Translations under genes and position numbers: made by a program
The notes under the pieces: generated by a model
What the model was told of the DNA's origin: nothing
Databases searched by the model: none
What the model saw: the letters and a program-made list of their open reading frames with translations, nothing else
Shown: positions 6,089 through 13,965 of the stretch, piece after piece
Numbering within the stretch: position 1 is the first letter of the stretch
Layout of the letters: every line of letters starts with the position of its first letter
Assembly: GCA_026193755.1 (NCBI GenBank)
Contig: JAPHUI010000209.1
Location: 1-13,965 of the forward strand
Reading direction: 5' to 3'
DNA: 13,965 bases
Source: Ignavibacteriaceae bacterium
Lineage (GTDB): Bacteria; Bacteroidota; Ignavibacteria; Ignavibacteriales; Ignavibacteriaceae

Positions 6089-8188
6089 CTACTTTAATAA
6101 AACCATCTTCTTCGTCTCAACATATTCACCAGCTTTCAATTGATAAAAATAAATCCCACTTGGAAGATTATTTCCGTTGAACTCAACTTCATACTCACCA
6201 GCAGGTTTTTCTTCGTTAACGAGAGTTGTAACTTCTCTTCCAAGTAAATCGTAAACCTTTAGTGTTACAAATTGCCGACTGCCAATTGCATATTGCAGAC
6301 TTGTACTTGGATTAAACGGGTTAGGGTAGTTTTGGTAGAGCAGAAATGAATTGGGTCGAACTGATTTTATTTCTTCTTCAATGAAAGTAACTCCGCCGTT
6401 AGTGGTTTTGAGAATCGTTCCCCAAGACCCTACAACCCAACCAGTGCTGTTGTCACGAAAGTGAATAGATAAGAGAGTATTAGTAGTGCCAGTTGGTTGT
6501 ATTGACCAGTCATTCCCACCATTGGTCGTGTGAAGAATAGTGCCAAGGTGCCCTGCTATCCACCCAATTTCACTAGTGTTAAAAAATATTGAGTTGAGGA
6601 CATAGGAAGTTCCGGATATTTGTTGCTGCCAAGTTATCCCTCCATTTGTGGTTTTAATTATTAAACCTGCATTGCCTGTGGCCCAACCAGTATTTTCATC
6701 TTTAAAATAAATTGATTTTAGCAAAGTTGTAGTTCCACTGGATAGACTGAACCACTCAGTTCCACCGTTTGTGGTTTTAAGAATTGTTCCTGCATATCCA
6801 GCAATCAAACCAATAGCATTATTTAAAAAGTAAACTGATTCGAGTCTCCCAACGGTATTTGTAAACTGAGGCATCCATTCTGCACCACCATTTGAAGTAT
6901 GTAAAATCAAACCCCAACCATTAATATTATCACCTACTGCCCAACCAGTAATTTCATCGACAAAATAAACAGAAAACAGGTAATGCGTTGAATCACTAGT
7001 TTGATTTATCCAATTATCACCTCCATCAGTTGTGTGCAATATGACACCATTTAATCCCACAGACCATCCCTTTAAACTGTCAACGAAATGAACTGAACGC
7101 AAATCATTATTGGTCCCACTCAATTGTGATATCCAATCTGTACCGTCGTTAGTACTTTTTAATATTGTACCATTATTTCCGACAGCCCAACTTATTTGTG
7201 AATCAATTGAATATATGGAATATAAAAAATTTGTATTTCCATCTGATTGTTGCAACCAATCTGCTCCCCCATTAGTTGAATAGAGAATAACACCTGCAAG
7301 GCCTGCTACCCAACCATAATTACTATTTATAAACTGAATTGAAGTTAGATAGGTATTGATACCATTGTATTGTTTAGTCCAAGTTTCGCCCCCATCCGTT
7401 GTATTGATTATTATTCCATCATCTCCGCTGATCCAGCCCTTGTCTGAATTTATGAATTGAACTGAACTTAGCCAAGAATTTGTTCCACTTGTTTGTGTCA
7501 ACCAGTTTGCACCTCCATCAGAAGTTTTAACTATAATTCCCCACGACCCAACTGCCAAACCCATATTTTGATCAACAAAATAAACAGATGATAAATTATT
7601 ACTAATACCACTGACCTGTACTGTCCAGTCCTCTCCTTGATTTGTCGTTTTAAGAATTGTACCGTTGCTACCGACAGCCCAGCCATAATTATTATGCGGG
7701 AAATAAATTGAACTTAAGTTTTGAACGGTTCCACTAATTTGAAATTTCCAGGTTTCACCATTATCATAAGTGTTCAGTATCGTACCATTGTTTCCAACAA
7801 TCCATCCAATATTGTTATCAATAAAATAAACTGAATTGAGCCAATCGTTAGTATTGCTTGTTTGAATTATCCAAGTGTCCCCACCATTAGAAGTTTTCAT
7901 AATTAAACCATCTTGCCCAACAATCCAACCAATATTTATATCTTTAAACTGAACAGACAAAAGATGCTTACTTGTTCCACTCGATTTGATTTTCCAATTA
8001 CTACCACCATTTGTGGTTTTTAGAAATGTCCCATCCATCCCTACAGCAAATCCATTATTAATGTCTATAAAATCAGTAGAATTGATAGTGTTTCCCTGTG
8101 GAAGTGGATTTTGCCAAAACCATCCTTCTTGAGCAGATACTCTAATAGTAAGAATAAAAACCAGGAGAGATATTTTAAGGGCTTGCAT
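6089..8188 (-). CDS. Secreted YCF48/BNR-like beta-propeller protein with type IX secretion sorting domain
   Basis: The protein has 699 residues. Residues 1-19 (MQALKISLLVFILTIRVSA) form a signal peptide. Residues about 25-607 contain 14 repeats of about 42 residues with the consensus S-hydrophobic-x-F-x-D-x-x-x-GW-x-VG-x-x-G-T-I-L-x-T-T-N-G-G-x-x-W-x-x-Q-x-S-G-T, the pattern of YCF48/photosystem-II-stability-factor-like and BNR propellers. Fourteen units suggest two seven-bladed propellers. Residues about 614-699 are a type IX secretion C-terminal sorting domain (LYQNYPNPFNPSTS, VTLKVYDLLGREVTTL, GEYEVEFNGNNLPSGIYFYQL, MVLLK), which sends the protein across the outer membrane to the surface or medium. 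Repeat 10 carries a 4-residue insertion (GDNINGWG). No catalytic residues are evident; adhesion or binding is likely but unproven. The gene is monocistronic, with a strong terminator at 6033-6059. Confidence 0.93.
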   Translation of the reverse strand: MQALKISLLVFILTIRVSAQEGWFWQNPLPQGNTINSTDFIDINNGFAVGMDGTFLKTTNGGSNWKIKSSGTSKHLLSVQFKDINIGWIVGQDGLIMKTSNGGDTWIIQTSNTNDWLNSVYFIDNNIGWIVGNNGTILNTYDNGETWKFQISGTVQNLSSIYFPHNNYGWAVGSNGTILKTTNQGEDWTVQVSGISNNLSSVYFVDQNMGLAVGSWGIIVKTSDGGANWLTQTSGTNSWLSSVQFINSDKGWISGDDGIIINTTDGGETWTKQYNGINTYLTSIQFINSNYGWVAGLAGVILYSTNGGADWLQQSDGNTNFLYSIYSIDSQISWAVGNNGTILKSTNDGTDWISQLSGTNNDLRSVHFVDSLKGWSVGLNGVILHTTDGGDNWINQTSDSTHYLFSVYFVDEITGWAVGDNINGWGLILHTSNGGAEWMPQFTNTVGRLESVYFLNNAIGLIAGYAGTILKTTNGGTEWFSLSSGTTTLLKSIYFKDENTGWATGNAGLIIKTTNGGITWQQQISGTSYVLNSIFFNTSEIGWIAGHLGTILHTTNGGNDWSIQPTGTTNTLLSIHFRDNSTGWVVGSWGTILKTTNGGVTFIEEEIKSVRPNSFLLYQNYPNPFNPSTSLQYAIGSRQFVTLKVYDLLGREVTTLVNEEKPAGEYEVEFNGNNLPSGIYFYQLKAGEYVETKKMVLLK

Positions 8189-8252
8189 AATTTTACCCCA
8201 TCAAAATTAAACTTAATAGAAACTTAAGAAATAAAAGTGAGAAAGTCACTTT

Positions 8253-8328
8253 AGAGTAAGAGTAGGAGTAAGATAAAGAGTAAGAAAAAACCCAATTCCG
8301 ATCTTACTCTTACTGTTACTCTTACTCT
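8253..8328. repeat. Low-complexity inverted repeat built of GAGTAA-type units
   Basis: The left arm (8253-8285) consists of AGAGTAAGAGTA-like units. The right arm (8302-8328) is its near reverse complement, TCTTACTCTTACTGTTACTC plus TTACTCT. A 16-nt spacer separates them. The arms differ by two substitutions and a small indel. It lies between the divergent starts of the propeller gene (8188) and aceE (8458) and could form a long hairpin. There is no coding frame in it. Confidence 0.7.
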
Positions 8329-8341
8329 GTGTTTCACCACC

Positions 8342-8371
8342 TTGTATTTCACTCATCAATCAATTATTTTG
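8342..8371 (+). promoter_or_regulatory. Candidate Bacteroidota-type promoter for aceE
   Basis: TTG (8342-8344) is followed after exactly 20 nt by TATTTTG (8365-8371), close to the TTTG-N19-21-TAnnTTTG pattern but one T short in the -7 element. This would give an 80-nt leader before the aceE ATG at 8458. A good ribosome site, AAGGA (8448-8452), follows. No leader structure or attenuator was recognised. Confidence 0.35.
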
Positions 8372-8457
8372 ACGCCTCGATTTCTGACAAAAACATTCAG
8401 CAAAATTCTTTTTTTAAGCAGAATTCTAACATTTTAATAGGATAACTAAGGAAATTT

Positions 8458-11133
8458 ATGGCTAAGGATTATAAACGAAATCCTGAAATTGAAGAACAAG
8501 AAACAAGTGAGTGGCTCTACTCGCTCGATTATGTTTTTGAACACGGCGGACCCGACAGAGTAAGAGAATTACTTCAGCAGCTTCAGATACGTGCACATAA
8601 AGCCGGTGTTCATATTCCTTTCTCTGCAAACACTCCATACATAAATACTATTCCAAGAGAAAAGCAGCCTCCTTTTCCGGGTAATCGCGAAATTGAGAGA
8701 AGAATAAAATCTCTTATCCGCTGGAACGCAATGGCGATGGTTGTAAAGGCTAACAAGATGGAAGAAGGGATCGGCGGACATATTTCAACTTACGCAAGTG
8801 CTGCAACTTTGTATGAGATCGGCTTCAATCATTTCTTCAAAGGAAAAGGCGAAGGATATGATGGCGACCAGATTTATTTCCAGGGACACGCATCGCCGGG
8901 AATTTATGCACGTGCTTTTCTTGAAGGAAGAATTTCCAAGGAGAAAATAATAAACTTCAGAAGAGAATTTGCAAAAGGCGGCGGACTTTCTTCTTATCCT
9001 CACCCATGGCTAATGCCCGAGTTCTGGGAATTTCCGACTGTGTCAATGGGACTTGGACCGATTATGGCAATTTACCAGGCAAGATTCAATCGTTATTTAG
9101 AAGATCGTGGACTGAAAAAAGATACCGGCAGCAAAGTTTGGGCATTTCTTGGCGATGGTGAAACAGACGAGCCTGAAACTCTCGGTGCAATCACACTTGC
9201 CGCAAGAGAACAACTCGATAATTTAATTTTTGTAATCAACTGTAATTTGCAAAGACTTGATGGTCCGGTTCGCGGTAACGGAAAAATTATCCAGGAACTC
9301 GAAGCAGCTTTCCGCGGCGCCGGATGGAATGTGATAAAAGTTATCTGGGGTGATGATTGGGATCCGCTTCTTGAAAAAGATAAAGATGGAAAATTAATTA
9401 AGCGAATGGGTGAAGTTGTAGATGGTCAGTATCAGAAATATACTGTTGAAGGTGGTGCTTACATTCGCGAACATTTCTTTGGAGTCGATGAAGAGTTAAA
9501 AGAAATGGTAAGCAATATGACAGATGAACAGCTCAGTAAAATGCGACGAGGAGGGCACGATCCTGAAAAAGTTTTTGCTGCATACAATGCTGCAGTAAAT
9601 CATAAAGGAAAACCGACAGTAATTTTGGCAAAAACTGTTAAAGGCTATGGGCTTGGCGAAAGCGGTGAAGGAAAGAACATCACTCACCAGCAGAAAAAGT
9701 TGAATGAAGATGAGATGAAAGAGTTCCGTGCACGTTTTGGTATTCCTATTTCTGATGAACAGATTCATAACGATCCTTTCTTCAGACCGGATGAAGATAG
9801 CACTGAAATGAAATATCTTCTGGAAAGAAGAAAAGCTCTCGGTGGATATGTTCCCTCAAGAAAAACAGATTTGAAACCAATTAAAACTCCCGATGAATCG
9901 CTCTTCGAAGAATTCTACAAAGGAACCGAAGGGAGAGAAGTTTCAACCACGATGGTGTTCGTGAGAATTCTGGCAAAGCTTCTTAAAGATGCTGAGATTG
10001 GAAAAAATATTGTTCCGATTGTTCCCGATGAAGCGAGAACTTTCGGAATGGAATCATTATTCCGTCAGGTCGGAATTTATGCTCACGCCGGACAATTGTA
10101 TGAACCTGTTGACAGAGACAGTCTTCTTTATTACAAAGAAATAAAGAACGGACAAATACTGGAAGAAGGAATTACAGAAGCCGGTTCAATGTCTTCCTTC
10201 ATTGCTGCAGGAACTGCTTGCGCCACACACGGAATAAATATGATTCCCTTCTTTATTTATTATTCAATGTTTGGATTGCAGAGAGTAGGCGATCTTGCGT
10301 GGGCTGCCGGGGATATTGGAGTAAAGGGTTTCTTATTAGGTGGAACTTCCGGGAGAACTACACTCAATGGTGAAGGGCTGCAGCATCAGGATGGTAACAG
10401 TCATCTTCTTGCTTACACAATTCCAAATCTTGTTGCGTACGATCCTGCTTTTGCTTTTGAGATAGCTGTGATTATTCGTGATGGCATTAAGAGAATGTTT
10501 GTCGATCAGGAGAAGAAATTTTATTACATAACTGTGATGAATGAAAACTATGCGATGCCTGAAATGCCGAAGGGAGCTGAGGAAGGGATCATAAAGGGAA
10601 TGTACAAATTCAAACCTTCCGGATTGAAGAAAGCAGAATTGAAAGCACAGCTCTTTGGAAGCGGCACAATTCTAAACGAAGTTCTTAAAGCTCAGGAAAT
10701 ACTTGAAAAGGATTATAAAGTTGCTGCAGATGTTTGGAGCGTTACAAGTTACAAAGAACTTAGAAATGATGCACTCGAAGTTGAGAGATGGAATATGCTT
10801 AATCCTGATAAGAAACAGAAAACTCCTTACATACCTCAGATGCTTGAGAAAGAAGAAGGAGTGTTCGTTGCATCTTCGGATTATGTTAAAGCACTTCCGG
10901 ATTCAATTGCAAAATGGTTTCCACGTACTCTGTATTCTTTAGGGACTGATGGATTTGGTAGAAGCGGCTCAAAAAAGGCCCTCAGGGATTTCTTTGAAGT
11001 TGATTACCGCCACGTTGTTTACTCGGTTCTTGGTGCATTGGCTAAAGAAGGAAAAATAAAAGACACTGTATTGAAAAAAGCAAAGAAAGATCTTGAAATA
11101 AATCCTGATAAATTAAATCCGATGATTTCTTAA
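8458..11133 (+). CDS. aceE: Pyruvate dehydrogenase E1 component, homodimeric type
   Basis: The 891-residue protein is full length for AceE (about 890). It decarboxylates pyruvate using thiamine diphosphate and acetylates the lipoyl group of E2, in the cytoplasmic pyruvate dehydrogenase complex. The thiamine diphosphate motif runs from GDGETDEPE (232-240) to NCN (261-263). The active-site histidines of the E. coli enzyme are kept: H108 in GGHISTYASAATLYEIGFNHFF, H144 in FQGHASPGIYARAFLEGR, the histidine in NITHQQKKLN, and that in GLQHQDGNSH. The catalytic glutamate is in ITEAGSMSSF. The N-terminal segment (ETSEWLYSLDYVFEHGGPDR) is the E2-contacting region of this type. AAGGA lies 5 nt before the ATG. 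The E2 gene follows after a 116-nt gap holding a repeat. Many Bacteroidota use the two-subunit E1 instead, so this type is notable but not unique. Confidence 0.97.
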   Translation: MAKDYKRNPEIEEQETSEWLYSLDYVFEHGGPDRVRELLQQLQIRAHKAGVHIPFSANTPYINTIPREKQPPFPGNREIERRIKSLIRWNAMAMVVKANKMEEGIGGHISTYASAATLYEIGFNHFFKGKGEGYDGDQIYFQGHASPGIYARAFLEGRISKEKIINFRREFAKGGGLSSYPHPWLMPEFWEFPTVSMGLGPIMAIYQARFNRYLEDRGLKKDTGSKVWAFLGDGETDEPETLGAITLAAREQLDNLIFVINCNLQRLDGPVRGNGKIIQELEAAFRGAGWNVIKVIWGDDWDPLLEKDKDGKLIKRMGEVVDGQYQKYTVEGGAYIREHFFGVDEELKEMVSNMTDEQLSKMRRGGHDPEKVFAAYNAAVNHKGKPTVILAKTVKGYGLGESGEGKNITHQQKKLNEDEMKEFRARFGIPISDEQIHNDPFFRPDEDSTEMKYLLERRKALGGYVPSRKTDLKPIKTPDESLFEEFYKGTEGREVSTTMVFVRILAKLLKDAEIGKNIVPIVPDEARTFGMESLFRQVGIYAHAGQLYEPVDRDSLLYYKEIKNGQILEEGITEAGSMSSFIAAGTACATHGINMIPFFIYYSMFGLQRVGDLAWAAGDIGVKGFLLGGTSGRTTLNGEGLQHQDGNSHLLAYTIPNLVAYDPAFAFEIAVIIRDGIKRMFVDQEKKFYYITVMNENYAMPEMPKGAEEGIIKGMYKFKPSGLKKAELKAQLFGSGTILNEVLKAQEILEKDYKVAADVWSVTSYKELRNDALEVERWNMLNPDKKQKTPYIPQMLEKEEGVFVASSDYVKALPDSIAKWFPRTLYSLGTDGFGRSGSKKALRDFFEVDYRHVVYSVLGALAKEGKIKDTVLKKAKKDLEINPDKLNPMIS

Positions 11134-11142
11134 AAGCATTTT

Positions 11143-11210
11143 GTCATTCTGAACGAAGTAAAGAATCTCTGAGATTCTTCGTGTATCCTTTTGGATTCAC
11201 TCAGAATGAT
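11143..11210. repeat. Dispersed-type palindromic intergenic repeat (GTCATTCTGAACGAAG family)
   Basis: Outer arms TCATTCTGA (11144-11152) and TCAGAATGA (11201-11209) are perfect complements. Inside, AAGAATCTC-T-GAGATTCTT (11161-11179) is a perfect palindrome, and CGAAG (11154-11158) pairs with CTTCG (11177-11181). The phrase GTCATTCTGAACGAAGTAAA is a familiar start of a short dispersed repeat in Bacteroidota/Chlorobi and other genomes. It fills most of the 116-nt gap between aceE and the E2 gene and has no long U-run after it. Confidence 0.75.
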
Positions 11211-11249
11211 ATTCAAATGAGGCTGAAATAAAAATTATATAACAGAATA

Positions 11250-12902
11250 ATGGCAACAGAATTTAAATTACCTGAACTGGGTGAAAATATAGAATCAGCA
11301 GATATAATTAACGTTCTCGTTAAAGCTGGTGATCAAATAGAAAAAGAACAATCGATTATAGAAATTGAAACAGATAAAGCAACGATTGAAGTTCCGTCAA
11401 ATGTTTCCGGCAAAGTAACGGAGGTGCTTGTTAAACAAGGTGAATCGGTAAAAGTTGGACAAACAATTATTAAAGTTGATGAGAGTGGAAAGGCTGAAAC
11501 GAAGACAGAGCCTAAGACTGAAGATAAGGAAGCAAAAAAATCAGAAGTAAAGACTGAGGAAAAAGAATTATCACCTAAAACAGAAGTTAAAGAACCTACT
11601 AAATCCGGACCCGGAGAAATAGTTGAGTTCAAAGTTCCTGATCTCGGTGAGAACATTGAATCCGCTGATGTAATAAATGTGCTGGTGAAAAAAGGAGATA
11701 CAATCTCAATAGATCAGGGTGTGATAGAAATTGAAACCGATAAAGCTACCATTGAAGTTCCATCATCTGTAGAAGGAAAAATAGTTGAAGTAAATGTCAA
11801 GACCGGCGATAAAATAAAAGTCGGAGATATTCTCATAAAGGTTGAATCAACAGCTGAAGTTCCGATTGAAAAGAAAAAATCTGTTGAGGCAAAAGAGGAG
11901 CCGACGAGGGAAAAGAAGAAAGAAGATAAAGTTGAAGAGCTTAAAGGTGAAGTTCAGGAAATGAAACCGGGTGAACGTGATGAACAGCCTCCGATTTTGA
12001 GAGGCTCCGCTCCAGCTGCACCATCTGTTAGAAGAATTGCTCGTGAACTTGGTGTTGATATAAACAAAGTTCCCGGCTCTGGCGAAGACGGAAGAATTTC
12101 GATGGATGATGTTAAGGCTTATGTTAAGAAAATAATGGAAGGAAAAGCAGAAGCGGTTGGAGCAGGAATTCAGAAAGAAGCACTTCCCGACTTTAGCAAG
12201 TTCGGCAAAATTGAGCGAGTTGCAATGAGCAAGATTCGTGAGAAGACAGCATCTCATCTAAGTTATGCCTGGGCTGTTACTCCACATGTAACTCAATTCG
12301 ATAAAACAGATATTACTGAATTTGAAAAAGACAGAAAAGAGTTAAGTAAAAAAGTTGAGGAAAAAGGTGCCAAGCTTACTGTAACTTCAATTCTTATTAA
12401 AATAATTTCAGAAGGACTAAAAAAGTTTCCACAGTTCAACAGCAGTATTGATATGGATAAGAAAGAAATTATCTATAAAAAATATTTTAACATTGGAGTT
12501 GCAGTTGATACAGAATATGGATTGCTAGTTCCTGTTATTAAAAATACTGATAAGAAAAATCTTATAGACATTTCGGTTGAGTTGAATACACTTGCTGAAA
12601 AAGCACGCAATAAAAAACTCTCACTCGAGGAAATGCAGGGTGGATGTTTTACTATTACAAATCTTGGTGGAATTGGCGGAACTTATTTTACTCCGATTGT
12701 TAACTCACCTGAGGTTGCAATACTAGGAGTATCACGCGGAAATTACGAACCTGTCTACAATAAAGATGGAAAATTTGAACCAAGGTTGATGCTTCCACTT
12801 TCACTTTCGTACGATCATAGAATTATTGATGGTGCTGATGCAATCAGATTTTTAAGATGGGTTTGCGAAGCTCTCGAGGAACCCTTGAAAATTTTTATGT
12901 GA
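11250..12902 (+). CDS. aceF: Pyruvate dehydrogenase E2, dihydrolipoyllysine acetyltransferase with two lipoyl domains
   Basis: The 550-residue protein forms the core of the complex and transfers acetyl from lipoate to CoA. Domains in order: lipoyl domain 1 (residues 1-77, lipoylated K43 in ETDKATIEVP); a Lys/Glu/Thr-rich linker (78-122); lipoyl domain 2 (about 124-199, K165 in the same motif); a second charged linker (200-252); the peripheral-subunit-binding domain (about 256-292, PSVRRIARELGVDINKVPGS to DGRISMDDVKAYV); and the catalytic domain (about 318-550) with the H-x3-D-G motif SYDHRIIDGADA (H523, D527) and SPEVAILGVSR. The two lipoyl domains are about 70% identical by hand count, a sign of recent duplication. 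The start has no clear Shine-Dalgarno. Pairing with aceE makes pyruvate, rather than 2-oxoglutarate or branched-chain keto acids, the likely substrate; the fold alone would not settle this. Confidence 0.95.
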   Translation: MATEFKLPELGENIESADIINVLVKAGDQIEKEQSIIEIETDKATIEVPSNVSGKVTEVLVKQGESVKVGQTIIKVDESGKAETKTEPKTEDKEAKKSEVKTEEKELSPKTEVKEPTKSGPGEIVEFKVPDLGENIESADVINVLVKKGDTISIDQGVIEIETDKATIEVPSSVEGKIVEVNVKTGDKIKVGDILIKVESTAEVPIEKKKSVEAKEEPTREKKKEDKVEELKGEVQEMKPGERDEQPPILRGSAPAAPSVRRIARELGVDINKVPGSGEDGRISMDDVKAYVKKIMEGKAEAVGAGIQKEALPDFSKFGKIERVAMSKIREKTASHLSYAWAVTPHVTQFDKTDITEFEKDRKELSKKVEEKGAKLTVTSILIKIISEGLKKFPQFNSSIDMDKKEIIYKKYFNIGVAVDTEYGLLVPVIKNTDKKNLIDISVELNTLAEKARNKKLSLEEMQGGCFTITNLGGIGGTYFTPIVNSPEVAILGVSRGNYEPVYNKDGKFEPRLMLPLSLSYDHRIIDGADAIRFLRWVCEALEEPLKIFM

Positions 12903-12951
12903 TTTTACTTCAGCAAAAAGCTGAACTAATTAATACGGGAAAGGTTAAATT

Positions 12952-13965
12952 ATGCATCCAGAAATATCAAGAAATGATTTAGAAAAATGGACTGACTATT
13001 TATTAAACTATAGTCTTGGTGGAATTCAGAAAGACGATGTAGTAATGATTAAAGGCGAAAACATTTGCTGGCCTTTGATGAGCGTCTTGCAGGATAAAAT
13101 TTTTGCTGCCGGGGGAATAGCAGATATAAATATCGTTGCTCCGGATAACGATCGAGGAAAAGTTTGGGGAAATTCAATTGCAATTCACGGAAGTACGGAA
13201 CAAATAAATAAAATTCCTCAATGGCATGTCGACAGATATAAAACGATGACAAAATATATAGAGATACTTGGCGTTTCAAATCCGGATTCATTTCAAAACA
13301 GCAAAGAAAATCTTGCCAAAGAAATTATGAAAGTTGATGCCCTTGTAAAAGATATTCGTCTTGCTAAACCGTGGGTTTTAACTCTCTTCCCTACTAAAGG
13401 TTTTGCAGATATGGAAGGAATGACACTCCGGGAATACTCTGATTTTATTGTGAAAGCTTCAACTGTTGATCCTCGCTTGCTAGATGCAGTTGAAGAAGAT
13501 ATTTATCAGCTGTTGAAGAAAAGTTCTGAAATAAGGATTCAAACGGTCCATCCAAAAACTAAAAATGAACTGGGGTTAAAGCTTAACATTGCCGGAAGAA
13601 ATATTATAAAATGTACCGGTGAAAATAATTTCCCCGATGGTGAAGTTTTTACCAGTCCCGATGCAAATTCAGTTGAAGGAGAAATATTTGTAGATCTGCC
13701 AGTTTTTCAGGGTGGAATGGATATTCAAGGAATCTATTTAAAATTTGAAGGTGGAGTTATAAAAGAATATTCTGCCGAGCAAGGATTAGAAGCATTAAAA
13801 AAGATAATCGAAACAGATGAAGGTTCACACAGACTTGGTGAAGTAGCACTTGGCATGAATAACGGAATGGATAAAGTATTGAAGCATCCTTTGTTTGTCG
13901 AAAAAGTTGGTGGGACTTTGCATATAGCTATCGGGCAAAGCTATCCAGAAGCTTATGTAGATGAT
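12952..13965 (+). CDS. M29-family metallo-aminopeptidase (3' truncated by window edge)
   Basis: An open frame starts at the ATG at 12952 (MHPEISRNDLEKWTDYLLNY) and is still open at the last base, giving 338 residues. AAAGG lies about 8 nt upstream of the ATG. It matches the thermophilic aminopeptidase (AmpS/AmpT/PepS) family M29. Visible motifs: NFPDGEVFTSPDANS with metal-ligand E231; GEVALGMN with E297; and EKVGGTLHIAIGQSYPEA with H324 and Y331. The final H-x-D metal pair must lie just beyond the edge. Family members are usually about 360-410 residues, so little is missing. They remove N-terminal amino acids from peptides in the cytoplasm, using a two-metal (Zn or Co) centre. It starts 49 nt after the E2 gene and could share its transcript; the functional link to pyruvate dehydrogenase is not obvious. 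Confidence 0.93.
   Translation, partial: MHPEISRNDLEKWTDYLLNYSLGGIQKDDVVMIKGENICWPLMSVLQDKIFAAGGIADINIVAPDNDRGKVWGNSIAIHGSTEQINKIPQWHVDRYKTMTKYIEILGVSNPDSFQNSKENLAKEIMKVDALVKDIRLAKPWVLTLFPTKGFADMEGMTLREYSDFIVKASTVDPRLLDAVEEDIYQLLKKSSEIRIQTVHPKTKNELGLKLNIAGRNIIKCTGENNFPDGEVFTSPDANSVEGEIFVDLPVFQGGMDIQGIYLKFEGGVIKEYSAEQGLEALKKIIETDEGSHRLGEVALGMNNGMDKVLKHPLFVEKVGGTLHIAIGQSYPEAYVDD

Noticed and set aside
6400..8100. Regularly spaced repeats suggestive of a CRISPR array
   Set aside because: The roughly 126-nt period is in frame and degenerate; it encodes the 42-residue propeller blades.
8202..8209. TAATTTTG on the minus strand as the -7 promoter element of the propeller gene
   Set aside because: It matches TAnnTTTG, but no TTG lies 19-21 nt upstream and it would leave a leader of only about 8 nt.
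8369..8397. Sigma-70-like promoter beginning TTGACG upstream of aceE
   Set aside because: The -35-like word is good, but the hexamer 17 nt later (AACATT) is a poor -10, and the Bacteroidota-type pattern fits better.
11333..12257. Long minus-strand open frames opposite the E2 gene
   Set aside because: They follow from the Lys/Glu-rich codon bias of the E2 linkers; the translations are Ser/Phe-rich and have no family character.
1..13965. tRNA, rRNA, riboswitch, insertion sequence, integrase or attachment site
   Set aside because: None was recognised on either strand by reading; small unstructured RNAs cannot be excluded without transcript data.

Overview
The window looks like a chromosomal segment from a low-GC member of the Bacteroidota/Chlorobi (FCB) group, most likely an Ignavibacteria-like bacterium. 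The strongest clue is the secreted beta-propeller protein at 6089-8188, which ends in a 'YQNYPNPFNPST...YDLLGREV...GEY...MVLLK' type IX secretion sorting domain typical of that lineage. Intergenic repeats of a familiar Bacteroidota/Chlorobi style and candidate TTG-N20-TAnnTTG promoters agree with this. The lineage is an inference; no rRNA or other phylogenetic marker is present.

Layout. 1-1342 (+): the 3' part of a BBE-family FAD-dependent oxidoreductase that enters from the left edge, followed by a hairpin terminator. 1440-2642 (+): an MFS transporter with no usable ATG start. 2643-2887: intergenic, with one hairpin. 2888-3349 (-): a small secreted, probably HEAT-like helical protein. 3502-4170 (-): a nitroreductase-fold enzyme that matches iodotyrosine deiodinase closely, including all three substrate-zwitterion residues. 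4222-5717 (-): an AbiEii/AbiEi toxin-antitoxin pair with a 1-nt overlap, preceded by a 23-bp palindrome that overlaps a candidate promoter. 5718-6088: a gene-free, structure-rich stretch with three inverted repeats, a composite GC-rich repeat element and a strong minus-strand terminator. 6089-8188 (-): a secreted protein with 14 YCF48/BNR-like repeats, probably two seven-bladed propellers. 8189-8457: intergenic, with a low-complexity inverted repeat and a candidate aceE promoter. 8458-11133 (+) and 11250-12902 (+): aceE (homodimeric pyruvate dehydrogenase E1) and a two-lipoyl-domain E2 acyltransferase, separated by a dispersed-type repeat. 12952 to the right edge (+): an M29-family metallo-aminopeptidase that runs off the window.

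How the genes fit together. aceE and the E2 gene supply two of the three pyruvate dehydrogenase components (E3 is not in the window), and the aminopeptidase follows in the same direction. AbiEi/AbiEii is a self-contained defence or toxin-antitoxin module, and the deiodinase-like gene lies 51 nt downstream on the same strand, so it could be read through from the abiE promoter. I see no wholly new multigene system. The best leads are the deiodinase-like enzyme, the cluster of palindromes upstream of abiE, and the repeat elements around the propeller gene and inside the aceE-E2 gap.
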